Below the pieces are notes generated by a model. It had not been told where the DNA came from, did no database searches, and saw nothing but the letters and a program-made list of their open reading frames with translations. From contig JAFLCU010000002.1 in NCBI GenBank assembly GCA_017303355.1, positions 1 to 52,500 on the forward strand: DNA of 52,500 bases, given 5' to 3'. This document shows, piece after piece, positions 7,028 to 15,858 of this stretch. Position numbers and translations under genes: made by a program. The DNA is from Caulobacterales bacterium. Its GTDB lineage: Bacteria; Pseudomonadota; Alphaproteobacteria; Caulobacterales; Aquidulcibacteraceae. Position 1 is the first letter of the stretch. Every line of letters starts with the position of its first letter.

Positions 7028-7993
7028 TTACTCGGGCTGCAACCGCTTTCGCCGAGCGGCCAGTGCGTTGCGTTCCCGACTGGCCTTCAAGCGCTCCTCG
7101 TCAGTGCCCGGCTTTCGCCCCCGCGTTGGCGAAGGTGGGAGAACATCACTGATTTTTTTGCCGCGAGCTTTTAGGAGTCCCGCGAGCGCAGAATAAAATC
7201 TCATGTCTTCGCGGCGGATGTCATCCCCCGCAGCTGCGCCTGCATCAACCAGCGGCTTCCATTGCTGATCGTACCATTCGATCGCGTTAACGCGCTTCAG
7301 AGTAACGGGATCGCGAACGCGGTTTTCAAACTTTGGCACGTCGCGTGGGAGTAAAGGAACTGGCACCTTCACAAGCGCGGCCGCCTCACCAATCAGCATG
7401 GCGACACGCGCCAATCGGTCAGAGGGCGTGGCTTCGAGCACGCCTGCCGTCTGCAATTCGCTGATATATCCCATCAGTACAGCGATAGTTTTGGTTCTTC
7501 CCCGCTCGTCCATTGGCTCCATGAGATCTCGGAGAATTTCCGAAATCCCGTTGAGACTAGCAGAGTTTTTACTTTCATCGTCCGTTAAATTGGTTTGGAG
7601 AAGTAAGAAAAGGCGCAGCGACCATTCACGCCGTTCGCGCAGGGCGCTTTCATGCCCAAACTCAACAACGCTTTCGCCGATTGGGATTTTCTGCGCCCAT
7701 TCGGCACTGATCTTAAATGCATTCTGGACGGGATTGGGCTGTTCCTCAGAAGTACTTGGGCTGCGCGATATTGGCGACGGCTTTCCCGATAGCTTTCTGT
7801 ATTGTCGTTCAATTTCGCCGGGTGCGAACCCTCCGGGCCCTGCTGGCGTGAAAACAGCTTTAAGAGGTTCATTAAAGGCGCGCCCCTTGGGCCTTGGCTC
7901 CCCCGCATCGCCTGCACGAAAGACGGGGATGCCCTGGCCCCCCGTCTCTCTGGGCAACTTGCCGCGTGCTGAATCTCCGGCTTTCCTGGCCAT
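7028..7993 (-). CDS. Protein of unknown function in the partition region
   Basis: The 321-residue protein was not recognised. The N-terminal 90 residues are polar and glycine/proline rich (GKLPRETGGQGIPVFRAGDAGEP). Residues 90-270 look helical and globular, and the C-terminus is strongly basic (ESREs of the type TRGRKPGTDEERLKASRER), suggesting nucleic-acid binding. It lies downstream of the ParG-like gene on the same strand and could be part of the partition transcript. There is no signal peptide or membrane segment. Confidence 0.65.
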   Translation of the reverse strand: MARKAGDSARGKLPRETGGQGIPVFRAGDAGEPRPKGRAFNEPLKAVFTPAGPGGFAPGEIERQYRKLSGKPSPISRSPSTSEEQPNPVQNAFKISAEWAQKIPIGESVVEFGHESALRERREWSLRLFLLLQTNLTDDESKNSASLNGISEILRDLMEPMDERGRTKTIAVLMGYISELQTAGVLEATPSDRLARVAMLIGEAAALVKVPVPLLPRDVPKFENRVRDPVTLKRVNAIEWYDQQWKPLVDAGAAAGDDIRREDMRFYSALAGLLKARGKKISDVLPPSPTRGRKPGTDEERLKASRERNALAARRKRLQPE

Positions 7994-8085
7994 TCCCTAG
8001 GTTTCCAAGCGGCCCCGGCGCGATTCTCGCACCAAACAGGCTATCGTCCTATGTGGCCCAAAGCGGCCATTTCGGGCAAGCGGCC

Positions 8086-8391
8086 TTAGCTCCCCTGCCC
8101 GCCCCCGAACTTCTGCTTGGCGGCGTAAGCCTGAACGTACTGGGTCAGCGCCTCTTCCATAATCGCCATCATGGTTTTGTTGGTCTGGGCGTGGATCGAC
8201 TTCAACCACATGAAGGTCTGCGCATCGACGTAAGCCGTCACCTTGCGCTGATCTGCGTAAGGCTTCTTTGCGCGCGCGGGCGCACGCGTCGCAACTTCCG
8301 ACTCACGCTCGCGAGGCGGCTCGGTGCGCGCACGCGCCGGCTCCGGTGCGGTTTCTGGTTCATCGTCGTGAATCAAGCGGTTCTTCGTCAT
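8086..8391 (-). CDS. ParG-like ribbon-helix-helix partition protein
   Basis: This 101-residue protein has a disordered, charged N-terminal half (residues 1-50) and a ribbon-helix-helix C-terminal half (KVTAYVDAQTFMWLKSIHAQTNKTMMAIMEEALTQYV split over residues 50-90). That layout and its 4-nt overlap with parA match the small centromere-binding partners of type Ib partition systems such as ParG. RHH dimers of this type bind arrays of short repeats. The 8-bp array upstream of parA (9174-9501) is the obvious candidate site. The pairing is inferred from position. Confidence 0.75.
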   Translation of the reverse strand: MTKNRLIHDDEPETAPEPARARTEPPRERESEVATRAPARAKKPYADQRKVTAYVDAQTFMWLKSIHAQTNKTMMAIMEEALTQYVQAYAAKQKFGGGQGS

Positions 8392-9146
8392 GCGACCTCG
8401 TCAGTGAATTTCTGAGCGAGAAACTCAAAGGGATTGTCCAAAATCTTCTTAGGCGGCGCGGCCACCTCCGGCGCCTGGTGTATCTTCGGCGTCAGGCCGG
8501 CGAGTTCGCCCTGCAGCCAATGCCACAGCGCACCGATCTCCTGCGCGTGGCGACCATCCGGCACAAGTTCCGGAGCGGTCAGACCATCGCGCAGCGCGCG
8601 CACATAGGGCTGTAACAGCGTCACTGTGACGGGCGCTTGATGGATGCCCTTACTTTCAAGGAATGCGGCGGCGTCAGTTGCGATCTGCTGACTGTTATGC
8701 GGCACCTGGTTCATCACGAAGAACGCATAAGCCTTGAGGTCGTTAACGAGCGAGACAGTCGCCTTCGCCGCATGCAGATCAAAATAACCAGGGCGCGATG
8801 GCATCAGCACGATGTCGGCAGCTTCTGCCGCGCGTGCTGCGGGGAAGTCGGCATGCGGCGGCGTGTCGATGATGACGAGGCCGAAGCCCTCGCCTTCTGC
8901 TTTCGCGATCTCTTCGCTGAGGTCGTTCGCAAACAGGCGGCGCACTTCAAGGCGCGTCTTCACCCAGTTGCCATGCTCGGCAGCAAGACGGGTGCGGTCC
9001 TTTGCCCACTGCGCGGCGCTACCTTGCGGATCGAGGTCAAGAAGCAGTGTTTGCACACCGGCATGCTGCGCGGCGACCGCGAGGTGCACGGCCAAAGTCG
9101 TCTTGCCGACGCCGCCCTTCGTAGAAACAATTGCCAGTGTATGCAT
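8388..9146 (-). CDS. parA: ParA-family partition ATPase
   Basis: The 252-residue Walker-type ATPase segregates plasmids by moving on the nucleoid. The deviant Walker A motif is STKGGVGKTTLAVHLA (residues 8-23), followed by LLLDLDPQGSAAQWAKD and the Walker B-like VIIDTPPHADF. There is no N-terminal helix-turn-helix, so it belongs to the short type Ib (ParF-like) group, which relies on its partner for DNA binding. It is the first gene of the parA-RHH operon; the repeat array lies directly upstream and probably serves as both operator and centromere. Confidence 0.9.
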   Translation of the reverse strand: MHTLAIVSTKGGVGKTTLAVHLAVAAQHAGVQTLLLDLDPQGSAAQWAKDRTRLAAEHGNWVKTRLEVRRLFANDLSEEIAKAEGEGFGLVIIDTPPHADFPAARAAEAADIVLMPSRPGYFDLHAAKATVSLVNDLKAYAFFVMNQVPHNSQQIATDAAAFLESKGIHQAPVTVTLLQPYVRALRDGLTAPELVPDGRHAQEIGALWHWLQGELAGLTPKIHQAPEVAAPPKKILDNPFEFLAQKFTDEVA

Positions 9147-9173
9147 GCGCCTCCGCGTGTTTCAGGTGGAACA

Positions 9174-9501
9174 ATGCACAACAACAGAACTGTGGCGCTC
9201 TGCGCCTCTGCTCCTATGTCGCTGTGCACTTGTGATGATATGGGCATCTGGAAATCTGCATAGCCACAAATTTGCGGCGACACAGACACACAGCACCATA
9301 AGGCCAGAGTTCTGCTGTTGTGGTGTTCTGCGTTTATGGTGAGGCCGCACGGCTCAGTATCTGCACTTATGGCCTTATGGTCTTGTGGCCTTCTGCTGTT
9401 CTGGCGCCGCATCACACACATAGAGCGCCCGCAAACACGGGGCTTGCCTCAAATTGTGCTGTTCTGCTGTTGTGGCGTTATGCGCTTGTGCGCCTCTGGT
9501 G
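9174..9501. repeat. 8-bp phased degenerate repeat array, candidate centromere/operator
   Basis: The region is built from octamers of the form N-T-N-T-G-N-N-N, in blocks of both orientations. Reverse units occupy 9174-9189. Nine forward units run without a gap from 9190 to 9261 (CTGTGGCG, CTCTGCGC, CTCTGCTC and so on). Reverse and mixed units fill 9262-9309. Four forward units follow at 9310-9341, six at 9359-9406 (including TTATGGCC, TTATGGTC, TTGTGGCC) and six at 9454-9501. About 33 units keep an 8-bp register within blocks. RHH proteins typically bind such 7-8-bp repeats. Confidence 0.8.
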
Positions 9502-9981
9502 TAGCTCTCGGAGCACGGCATAAGGGTCGCGCGGATGGCGATGCGGCGGTGGGGACGGGGGCACGTTTGAGAATGCCTCATGCGCTACTGACTCACTCGA
9601 TAATACGCCCGCATACGGAACTATCGGCAGCCGCGTCGCATGCGGTGCCTCAAGCGCGACCTGCTTCCAGTCCGCAGGCGGCGGTGTGCTGATGACGCCC
9701 GCGAGAAAGAGGTCTTCGAGAATGGCGTGCTTCACACCCTTGCACCGCAGGCCATTGTAGCGTGGCATGTTCCAGCTAGAGGTGACGGTCAGCGCGTAGC
9801 CGTCAGCGGGCAAAGGACCATCGCCGCTTTGTGGCGCGAGATAGGCTTTGATGTCGCGACCATAGCCGCTGAGATAAAGGCGCTGGCCTTTCCAAAGTCG
9901 CACGGACAATCCGCAGGCGGAAAGAATAGACGCGAGTTCTTCGAGCGGCGTGAAGCCATTTTTCGTATCGTGATGGCGCAT
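9478..9981 (-). CDS. Plasmid-type protein of unknown function
   Basis: The 167-residue protein has no recognised domain. Its first 100 residues look like a compact globular unit (LEELASILSACGLSVRLWKGQRLYLSGYGRDIKAYLAP and a GVKHAILEDLFLAGVI segment, both quoted in part). The C-terminal 60 residues are proline/histidine rich. The last eight codons lie inside the 8-bp repeat array, which probably shaped the C-terminus. The start at 9981 is the only ATG before the conserved-looking part. Confidence 0.6.
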   Translation of the reverse strand: MRHHDTKNGFTPLEELASILSACGLSVRLWKGQRLYLSGYGRDIKAYLAPQSGDGPLPADGYALTVTSSWNMPRYNGLRCKGVKHAILEDLFLAGVISTPPPADWKQVALEAPHATRLPIVPYAGVLSSESVAHEAFSNVPPSPPPHRHPRDPYAVLRELHQRRTSA

Positions 9982-10128
9982 ATTTCTTCTTGTTGATTAT
10001 TTCGCCTTACTGCAAACTTAGCCGCATGACGCCAAACAACAATAACAAGAATGGCGGTCGGCTCGACATTTCCGCGCGCGTTACGGACTCGTATCTGCCC
10101 ACCGACATGAGCGCTCGAATGCGCGTCG

Positions 10129-11148
10129 GTGAACGAGATGCTTGCTGAACTTACGGAAGGCGCAAAGCGCAATCCGATCTGGTTCGGTGCAGTCGCGACG
10201 ATCACTGGTGTGCAAGGCTTCTTCGCCTGGGAATTCTGGGGCGCGATCAGCGCTGACCCAGCGCATCAACTTGCGCTGAGGGCGCTCGGCGTCAGTTTTG
10301 TTGCAGGCGAGGTTGTCGCCCTCGACATGGCGAGCCGCGCTGACCTCAATCAAGAACACAAGCGTGCGACAGGCCTGCGAGCGCTGTGGTGCGTGCTCGC
10401 GCTCTCCACCTTCACGGCCGATATCAACGCCCTATCCGGTGTGCTGCGTGAAGGTGATGCTCCGCGCATTCAGGCGGCGGCGGCCTTTGACGCCAATCAG
10501 GCGCGCATCACCGACCTTGAAACGCGCATTGATCGCGCGGACGACCCTTTCGACAACGAACTCCTAAGCGTTACAGCCTATGACGCCGCTATCAATGGCA
10601 AGGAAGGCGAGCTTGCGACGGCCCGCGCGTCACGCGCACGCATGTGGCGGATTCTGGAGCTGCAGCGCCAGCTGACCGAACTGCAAACTGCACGCGCAGC
10701 AGCAGTGGAAGTCGCAACCTGGCAGACGGAGTTAGAACAGGAACGCCGAGCGCCCGCGACCCATGCACCGCGTCCGGAAACCGGCGCGGTCGAATTCGCG
10801 CCGTTCGCCGACATGCTCACAAGCGCCGGCCGCAAAGTTCAAGAAGTGACCGGCCAACCCCAGACGGCGTCCGTGCAGCCGGAGGACGTGCGCGCGGGCA
10901 TGGCGTGGGTCGCGACCATCGCGATGAAGCTTATGCTGACCTTCGGCGTGTGGGTCGGATTGCAGCGTGGGCGAGGGAGCCAATCCCCTTCTGCGCGCGC
11001 CAATAAGCAAGTTGAGGCGCCAGAGGCGACGGATCGCGCCGCATTAACATTCATGCCGGAGGCACAACCCGCGCCGAAACTGCCAGCCGCCAAGCGCAAT
11101 GCTGCCACCACCACCTTTAGCAGACGGCAAAAGCACTTCCGGCGTTGA
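10129..11148 (+). CDS. Membrane protein with central coiled coil
   Basis: The 339-residue protein is read from GTG at 10129 (an ATG three codons in, at 10138, is an alternative). It has three N-terminal hydrophobic segments (about residues 16-38, 47-66 and 82-100), a long charged alpha-helical region rich in Arg/Glu/Ala (110-205) that should form a coiled coil, and a further membrane helix (about 262-282, WVATIAMKLMLTFGVWVGL). The tail is basic. The family is not recognised. It lies on the plasmid backbone next to partition and mobilisation genes. Confidence 0.65.
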   Translation: MNEMLAELTEGAKRNPIWFGAVATITGVQGFFAWEFWGAISADPAHQLALRALGVSFVAGEVVALDMASRADLNQEHKRATGLRALWCVLALSTFTADINALSGVLREGDAPRIQAAAAFDANQARITDLETRIDRADDPFDNELLSVTAYDAAINGKEGELATARASRARMWRILELQRQLTELQTARAAAVEVATWQTELEQERRAPATHAPRPETGAVEFAPFADMLTSAGRKVQEVTGQPQTASVQPEDVRAGMAWVATIAMKLMLTFGVWVGLQRGRGSQSPSARANKQVEAPEATDRAALTFMPEAQPAPKLPAAKRNAATTTFSRRQKHFRR

Positions 11149-11206
11149 GGACGGCGGCACCGCGTCCGTGAATCACGATAGCCTAGATGGGAATTTAGGG
11201 GTCGCG

Positions 11207-12001
11207 ATGCTTTACAAATTCATCGGCGCTGATGATCCAGCGCTTCTCTCACAAATCTTCGACAGCATTGTTGTCGATGGGCGCGTGCGTTTCACTCCGG
11301 CGGCCCGCTTCAACGACCCGCAAGAGTTCAAGCACCGTAGCGCCTATCCTGAGGACTACGGGACGTTTGACCGCTGGCACGACACGTTTGACGTCGACCG
11401 ATCGCGAGAGGATCGCAGAGAAGCGTGGCGCAACCTGACAGGCGGCGGTCGCGACTTCATCGTTGACTACGAACAACGCCTCGCCAACCTCTCACGACTG
11501 GCCGTCACCTGCTTTGCGCAAAGCGCCGACAACTTTCTCATGTGGTCACACTACAGCCGCGCCCACACGGGATTCGCTGTGATGTTCAACGACGGCGTCT
11601 TGGAACCGTTCAGGCACCACGCTGGATGGCTCTGCGATGGGCCGGTCGATTATCTGAGCGAACCGCCCGTCGTCGAATGGTTCAAAGAGCCGCCTCAGTC
11701 CGTGACGCAGAAGATCATATTCAGCAAGTCCAACCAATGGGCCTATGAGCGCGAGTTTCGTGTGGTGATGGATCAACTCGCATTGGAGGCTGGCGGGCTC
11801 GTGCGAATTCCCGTTTCCAGCATTGCCGGTGTCGTTTTAGGCGCGCGTATTGCGCCCTCCCTCCGGACCAAGGCGCTCTCCCTGAAGGCGGCACGGCCTG
11901 ATTTTCGGGTTACGGAAGTCAGCCCTCGAAGGGGCGCCTACGGCATCGACATCATCGATATTGACGCCAATTCGACGCGCTTGTTCCGCGAAATCCTCTA
12001 G
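11207..12001 (+). CDS. DUF2971 protein
   Basis: The protein has 264 residues from the ATG at 11207, where the family similarity begins (MLYKFIGADDP). The DUF2971 signatures are RFNDPQEF near residue 40, CFAQSADNFLMWSHYSRAHTGFAVMFN around 107-133 (read in two parts) and the YEREFRVVMD block near 188. The molecular function of the family is unknown. Such genes are frequent on mobile elements and in variable islands. It runs towards the convergent relaxase gene, 6 nt away. Confidence 0.8.
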   Translation: MLYKFIGADDPALLSQIFDSIVVDGRVRFTPAARFNDPQEFKHRSAYPEDYGTFDRWHDTFDVDRSREDRREAWRNLTGGGRDFIVDYEQRLANLSRLAVTCFAQSADNFLMWSHYSRAHTGFAVMFNDGVLEPFRHHAGWLCDGPVDYLSEPPVVEWFKEPPQSVTQKIIFSKSNQWAYEREFRVVMDQLALEAGGLVRIPVSSIAGVVLGARIAPSLRTKALSLKAARPDFRVTEVSPRRGAYGIDIIDIDANSTRLFREIL

Positions 12002-12007
12002 CAGACG

Positions 12008-14413
12008 CTAGTCGCGCTCTAGGCCCCGCTCGCGCTGCGCTTCACGCTCTGCCGCCTCGCGTGCATGCTCTCGTGCGCTCTCCTGCCGTTCTTCGCGCGG
12101 CGTCTTCGGGCGGTCTAGGTTCAAGGGCGCGCGCGGGAGTGGGGACGGGGTCGCCGCGTAATCGAGCACGGAATCCTTCTGGCGATCGCGTGACAGCAAG
12201 CGCAGCAACATCTCGTCCGTGTCGAACTCCTCGCGGTCATAGAAAAGATCAACGCGTTCGCGGTGCCGTGTCATGGCGACATAAGCCGCATGCGAGTCCA
12301 GGCCGTAAGAGCCATACACATAAGCGCGGTCCACCGTCATGCCCTGCGCCTTGTGAATAGTGAGCGCGTAGCCATGCTCCAGATAGCCATAGGTTTTCGG
12401 ATCGATGGTCTTGATCGCGCCATCTTGCGCGGCAACGCGCATGACGCCGTTTCGGTCGGCCGATACAATGGTGCCGACGGCGCCGTTCTCGACGCCCAGC
12501 TCCTGATTGTTGCGGGTGAAGAGGATGCGGTCGCCGATTGCGAAGCGGCGATATTCGGGATGCTCCTGCAGCTCGCCACCGATATCATCCGTCACCGTAA
12601 CAGTGACGAGGAACTCCTCCCCGAGTGCGCCCTCGGCCTGAAGCACTTCACGCAGCTCCGCATTGAGGCGCGCGGCGTCTCGGCGGCGATGGGCGAGGAT
12701 GATCTGCGATCCTCCGCCTGCATCACGGTCATTCTTCCAGCGCTGCACCAGTGCAGCCATCGCCTCCTTCGCGGTTGCACTCGCGTGGAGCGCGCCTCGG
12801 TCACGATAGGCTTCAAGCGCCGCAACAGCCCGTCCGCGCGCGAAGTCATGCGTGGCGCCTCGCTGCCATTCATGGTTCTGGCGATGTACTTGCGTGAGCT
12901 TGGCCGCACCATGCCGCTGCACAATGCTCCGGAAGGCCGCGCCTGCTTCGATCGATTGCAGCTGGCGCGTGTCCCCTACCAGGACGACCTTCGCACCAAC
13001 GCTTGCCGCGTGACGCAACACGGCCTCCATCTGCCGGGCGCCGATAAGACCAGCCTCGTCCACGATGAGCACATCACCCTGCTCCAGCGGCGCATAGGGA
13101 CGGGGGCGCGCGAGATCTTTCAAAAGCGCGTGGATGGTCTGGGTTGGCATACCGACGCCATCGCCGAGGTCGCGGGCCACGATCTTCGACAAAGCGGCGC
13201 CGCGCACGCGATACCCTTGAGCCTCAAGCGCGCGCCTGACGGACGCCAGAAGATGGGTCTTGCCACCGCCCGCGATGCCTTCGAGCGCGGTGAGGTCGGG
13301 GCCGCTGACGATGTAGTGGGCGGCGCGTGCTTGCTCGGGCGATAGGTTCGACGTGTCGATTTTCGCGCCCTCGACACCGAGCCGCTTGGCCATCGCGTCG
13401 GCGGTTTTGGCCATCCTTACTTCGCATTCGAACATCGCGCGCGTCGTGAAGCGGTCAGGGCCTGCCATGTCCGCATGGATTTTCATGAGGCTGCTGGACG
13501 AGAGGATACGCTCCTTCAACCCGTCGAAACGCGCGTCATCTGGGTCATAGCCTGCGTGCCGATACAGGAATGCAGTAATGTCCTTTTCTGTAAACGTGGC
13601 CTGCATGCGCGAGAGCTGCTCCAGCGCCCATTCGGGATTGGCGAGCATGCGGGAGAGATTGCGTTCCTTCACCGCCTCACGGTCTTTCGTCCGCTGATCG
13701 ATGATGACGCCGCTGATGGCCTTGCTCTTCGCGGGACCGACATAAGTGTCGGGCTCCAGCTCAATGTCACGGTCCTTGAAGCTGCGATGGTCCAGGCGTT
13801 TCTCGATGCCCCGCTCTTTCAGCAACTGATTGGCCATATCGGCCCAGGCTTCGCGCCATTCCTTCACGATGTCGCGACGGTTCCATTCACGCACCTTGTT
13901 GCCGAAGCCCTCGGGCTTCAACTCGCGCATCGTTAAAAGCACGTGCACATGCGGGTTGTCCCCGCCGTCGGCTGCACGCTCATTGTGATGGGCGATGGTC
14001 GCAACCATCCCCTCCTTGACGCAATGACGTTCCACAAAGGCCCTGACGAGCGCCAGACGATCCTCTGGGCTCAATTCACGCGGCAGGCTGATCTCCAGCT
14101 CACGAAAGAGCTGCGCATCCTTGCGTTTCTCGGCCGCCTCCACGCGGTTCAAGAGCGATTGGAGGTCGAACACCCAAGGCTTCGCCCCTGCCGGCGCCAG
14201 CACTTCGACATGCAGGACACCGTGACCGTTCGCGTCCAGACGCCCCTTTGCGCGGTAGTCATAAGATTGGCCCGTGAGCGGGTCGGTGAGCACGCCGCCC
14301 ACGCGGTACGCCAGACCCGACGCGCTGGAGCGCCCGCCGGTTCGATACGCGGTTGCGCCGGCCGCAGAGCGCCCGCTTGATCTCCCGATCACCTTGACCC
14401 GGAAGTGGTACAT
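12008..14413 (-). CDS. MOBQ-type relaxase-helicase (TraA/MobA-like)
   Basis: The 801-residue protein should nick the transfer origin and unwind the transferred strand. The MobA/MobL relaxase domain (residues 1-230) has the catalytic tyrosine in GATAYRTG and the metal-binding histidines in NPHVHVLLTMR. A RecD2-like helicase follows, with Walker A GIAGGGKTHLL and Walker B VLIVDEAGLIG. The C-terminus is polar and charged. It is shorter than Ti-plasmid TraA (over 1,000 residues) but both domains look complete. A nic-like site lies about 90 nt upstream of its start, in the divergent promoter region. Confidence 0.9.
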   Translation of the reverse strand: MYHFRVKVIGRSSGRSAAGATAYRTGGRSSASGLAYRVGGVLTDPLTGQSYDYRAKGRLDANGHGVLHVEVLAPAGAKPWVFDLQSLLNRVEAAEKRKDAQLFRELEISLPRELSPEDRLALVRAFVERHCVKEGMVATIAHHNERAADGGDNPHVHVLLTMRELKPEGFGNKVREWNRRDIVKEWREAWADMANQLLKERGIEKRLDHRSFKDRDIELEPDTYVGPAKSKAISGVIIDQRTKDREAVKERNLSRMLANPEWALEQLSRMQATFTEKDITAFLYRHAGYDPDDARFDGLKERILSSSSLMKIHADMAGPDRFTTRAMFECEVRMAKTADAMAKRLGVEGAKIDTSNLSPEQARAAHYIVSGPDLTALEGIAGGGKTHLLASVRRALEAQGYRVRGAALSKIVARDLGDGVGMPTQTIHALLKDLARPRPYAPLEQGDVLIVDEAGLIGARQMEAVLRHAASVGAKVVLVGDTRQLQSIEAGAAFRSIVQRHGAAKLTQVHRQNHEWQRGATHDFARGRAVAALEAYRDRGALHASATAKEAMAALVQRWKNDRDAGGGSQIILAHRRRDAARLNAELREVLQAEGALGEEFLVTVTVTDDIGGELQEHPEYRRFAIGDRILFTRNNQELGVENGAVGTIVSADRNGVMRVAAQDGAIKTIDPKTYGYLEHGYALTIHKAQGMTVDRAYVYGSYGLDSHAAYVAMTRHRERVDLFYDREEFDTDEMLLRLLSRDRQKDSVLDYAATPSPLPRAPLNLDRPKTPREERQESAREHAREAAEREAQRERGLERD

Positions 14414-14473
14414 CGTTTCCTTGTGTATCCAGTTGTTTTCTTGTTATTGCCTAGTATTTACTGGTATTCGCAC

Positions 14474-14507
14474 ACATCGACGCAGTCGATGTATAAGTGC
14501 ACCTTTC
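14474..14507 (+). other. Candidate origin of transfer (oriT, IncQ/MOBQ type)
   Basis: A perfect 8-bp inverted repeat ACATCGAC-GCA-GTCGATGT (14474-14492) is followed at once by TAAGTGCACCTTT (14494-14506). MOBQ nic regions have the same layout, an inverted repeat just upstream of a core close to TAANTGCG/CCCT. By analogy the nick would fall between 14501 and 14502. It lies between the divergent relaxase and mobilisation accessory genes, where oriT is expected. Confidence 0.65.
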
Positions 14508-14582
14508 CTCGTTACTTGCCAATGCTTTTAATCGCGGCTATGCAGAATGGGTGGCCGAACTGGATGATTCGAAGGCGAGCGA

Positions 14583-15095
14583 ATGGGGAGACCTGGTGGT
14601 CTGCAACGCTACGCCGGACTCGATCCCGCCCCGTCGGCTGATGCGAGCGCGCCTAATGCGCGCGTGCGCGGCGAAGTTCTTGAGGCGTGTTTCGGTGCGG
14701 CGCGAGTGGAGCAGCAGAACATGGCGGACGAGGACGGAGCGGGCGAGGGACCGCCGCGTAGCAATGGTCGTCGCGCCGGCAGGCCGCGCGGCGACCCCGG
14801 CGACGGCACGAAGTCGCTCGCACGAATTGAAGAGCGTATGGTCAAGCGCGCGGATCGCACCGCGCTTCGCGATGCACTCGATCTCATCCGTCAGCAGGAA
14901 TTGCTGGAGAACATCGAAGCGCGCCGTGCGCGCACACGCCAGCGGCGCTGGTACGTCATTGGTCGCGCACTTGACGAACTGATGGAAAAAGACGCCGCGC
15001 TGCGCGCGGCCGTTTTAGCGGCACTTGATCGGCACCTGACGCGGCGGGATGAACGCCAGCTCGTAGGACTCGCGATACATCCCAACACGAAATGA
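14583..15095 (+). CDS. Probable mobilisation accessory protein
   Basis: The 170-residue, strongly basic protein is read from the ATG at 14583; an in-frame ATG at 14721 (MADEDGAGEG) is an alternative. The C-terminal third (residues about 115-165) is a helical Arg/Leu-rich segment (RWYVIGRALDELMEKDAAL) that resembles small TraD/MobC-type relaxosome proteins. The role is inferred mainly from its place beside oriT, divergent from the relaxase. No catalytic motif is seen. Confidence 0.6.
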   Translation: MGRPGGLQRYAGLDPAPSADASAPNARVRGEVLEACFGAARVEQQNMADEDGAGEGPPRSNGRRAGRPRGDPGDGTKSLARIEERMVKRADRTALRDALDLIRQQELLENIEARRARTRQRRWYVIGRALDELMEKDAALRAAVLAALDRHLTRRDERQLVGLAIHPNTK

Positions 15096-15168
15096 TTGAT
15101 GCATGGGGCGAGAGGGCTCATTGCCGCCCTCTCGCGCTCTCCCGCTAGGATATTGGGCCAAGGATATC

Positions 15169-15216
15169 GTGCAGAATTCTGCATTTGTGCGTTTCTGCGT
15201 TTGTGCATTTCTACAC
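15169..15216. repeat. Second cluster of the 8-bp phased repeat
   Basis: One reverse unit (GTGCAGAA, 15169-15176) is followed by TTCTGCAT, TTGTGCGT, TTCTGCGT and TTGTGCAT (15177-15208) and a degenerate TTCTACAC, all in 8-bp register. The units match the array at 9174-9501. The cluster lies between convergent genes, so a promoter operator role is unlikely. Confidence 0.7.
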
Positions 15217-15265
15217 GTTGAAGTGCATTGAGGGGGCGAGGCGCGCAACCTCGCCCCGATGTCGC

Positions 15266-15604
15266 TCAGAACAACGAGAGCTGACGCGCTGCCGCCGCAC
15301 GCTCCTTCCAGAGCGGCTCTTTGGCGGCCTCTTCCAGCCAAGCCAGAACGTAAGCGGCGGGACCGCCGCGCGCCTCTACGAGGCCCGGTTCGAGAAAATG
15401 CGAGCGATAGCCGGTCTCGGTGATGGGCAGCTCGGCGCGCGCGGGTTCAACGGCCATAATCGAGAGGTGGGATAGATAGTCATTCAGCCAATCCGGAACA
15501 TAGCAGACTTCAATCCGTATGCCCTGCCAGGTGAACACTTCTGTCAGCGACGTTCTTGGCGCATCGAAAGTTTCTTCATCATCCGCATCGACTAGCGCAC
15601 TCAT
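15266..15604 (-). CDS. Plasmid backbone protein of unknown function
   Basis: The 112-residue protein is taken from the ATG at 15604, which overlaps the stop of the gene before it (ATGA); the longer frame upstream runs through that gene. It is acidic at the N-terminus (MSALVDADDEETFDAP), then mixed (IRIEVCYVPDWLNDYLSHLSI), and ends in a helix with EEAAKEPLWKERAAAARQL. The family was not recognised. It is the last gene of the ardC-like operon. Confidence 0.7.
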   Translation of the reverse strand: MSALVDADDEETFDAPRTSLTEVFTWQGIRIEVCYVPDWLNDYLSHLSIMAVEPARAELPITETGYRSHFLEPGLVEARGGPAAYVLAWLEEAAKEPLWKERAAAARQLSLF

Positions 15605-15858
15605 GCGGCACCGCCTTTTCGCAGGCTCACCCACAGCTGATGGCCCTCGTAACAGGCAAATGTGTCGGGATCTTCGAGGCACTCGCGCTCGTATTCGTTG
15701 AGATAGACGGCGTTGAACTCCTCCCAGTCGCCGCCGTACCCCATCACCATGACGACCGCGATATTGTCGTTGTTGATGAGCGCACATAGCTCCAGAGCCC
15801 CGACGATCGCCCCGTGATTCGGCAACGGGATGACGAAGTTGCGGATGATCTCGCTCAT
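15601..15858 (-). CDS. Small plasmid backbone protein of unknown function
   Basis: The 85-residue protein is read from the ATG at 15858, which overlaps the previous stop by 4 nt. It contains hydrophobic stretches with acidic surroundings (ALINNDNIAVVMVMGYGGD, then EYERECLEDPDTFACYEG). The 4-nt overlaps on both sides show a tight translational unit with its neighbours. The family was not recognised. Confidence 0.7.
   Translation of the reverse strand: MSEIIRNFVIPLPNHGAIVGALELCALINNDNIAVVMVMGYGGDWEEFNAVYLNEYERECLEDPDTFACYEGHQLWVSLRKGGAA

Noticed and set aside
9174..9501. CRISPR array
   Set aside because: Repeats are 8 bp, degenerate and contiguous, with no spacers and no cas genes.
10026..10148. 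40-codon frame MTPNNNNKNGG upstream of the coiled-coil membrane protein
   Set aside because: It has no ribosome site, low-complexity start, and overlaps the next gene. It could be translated, but support is too weak to list.
12263..13345. Plus-strand open frame of 360 codons inside the relaxase gene
   Set aside because: It is antisense to the helicase domain, whose Walker motifs fix the minus-strand frame.
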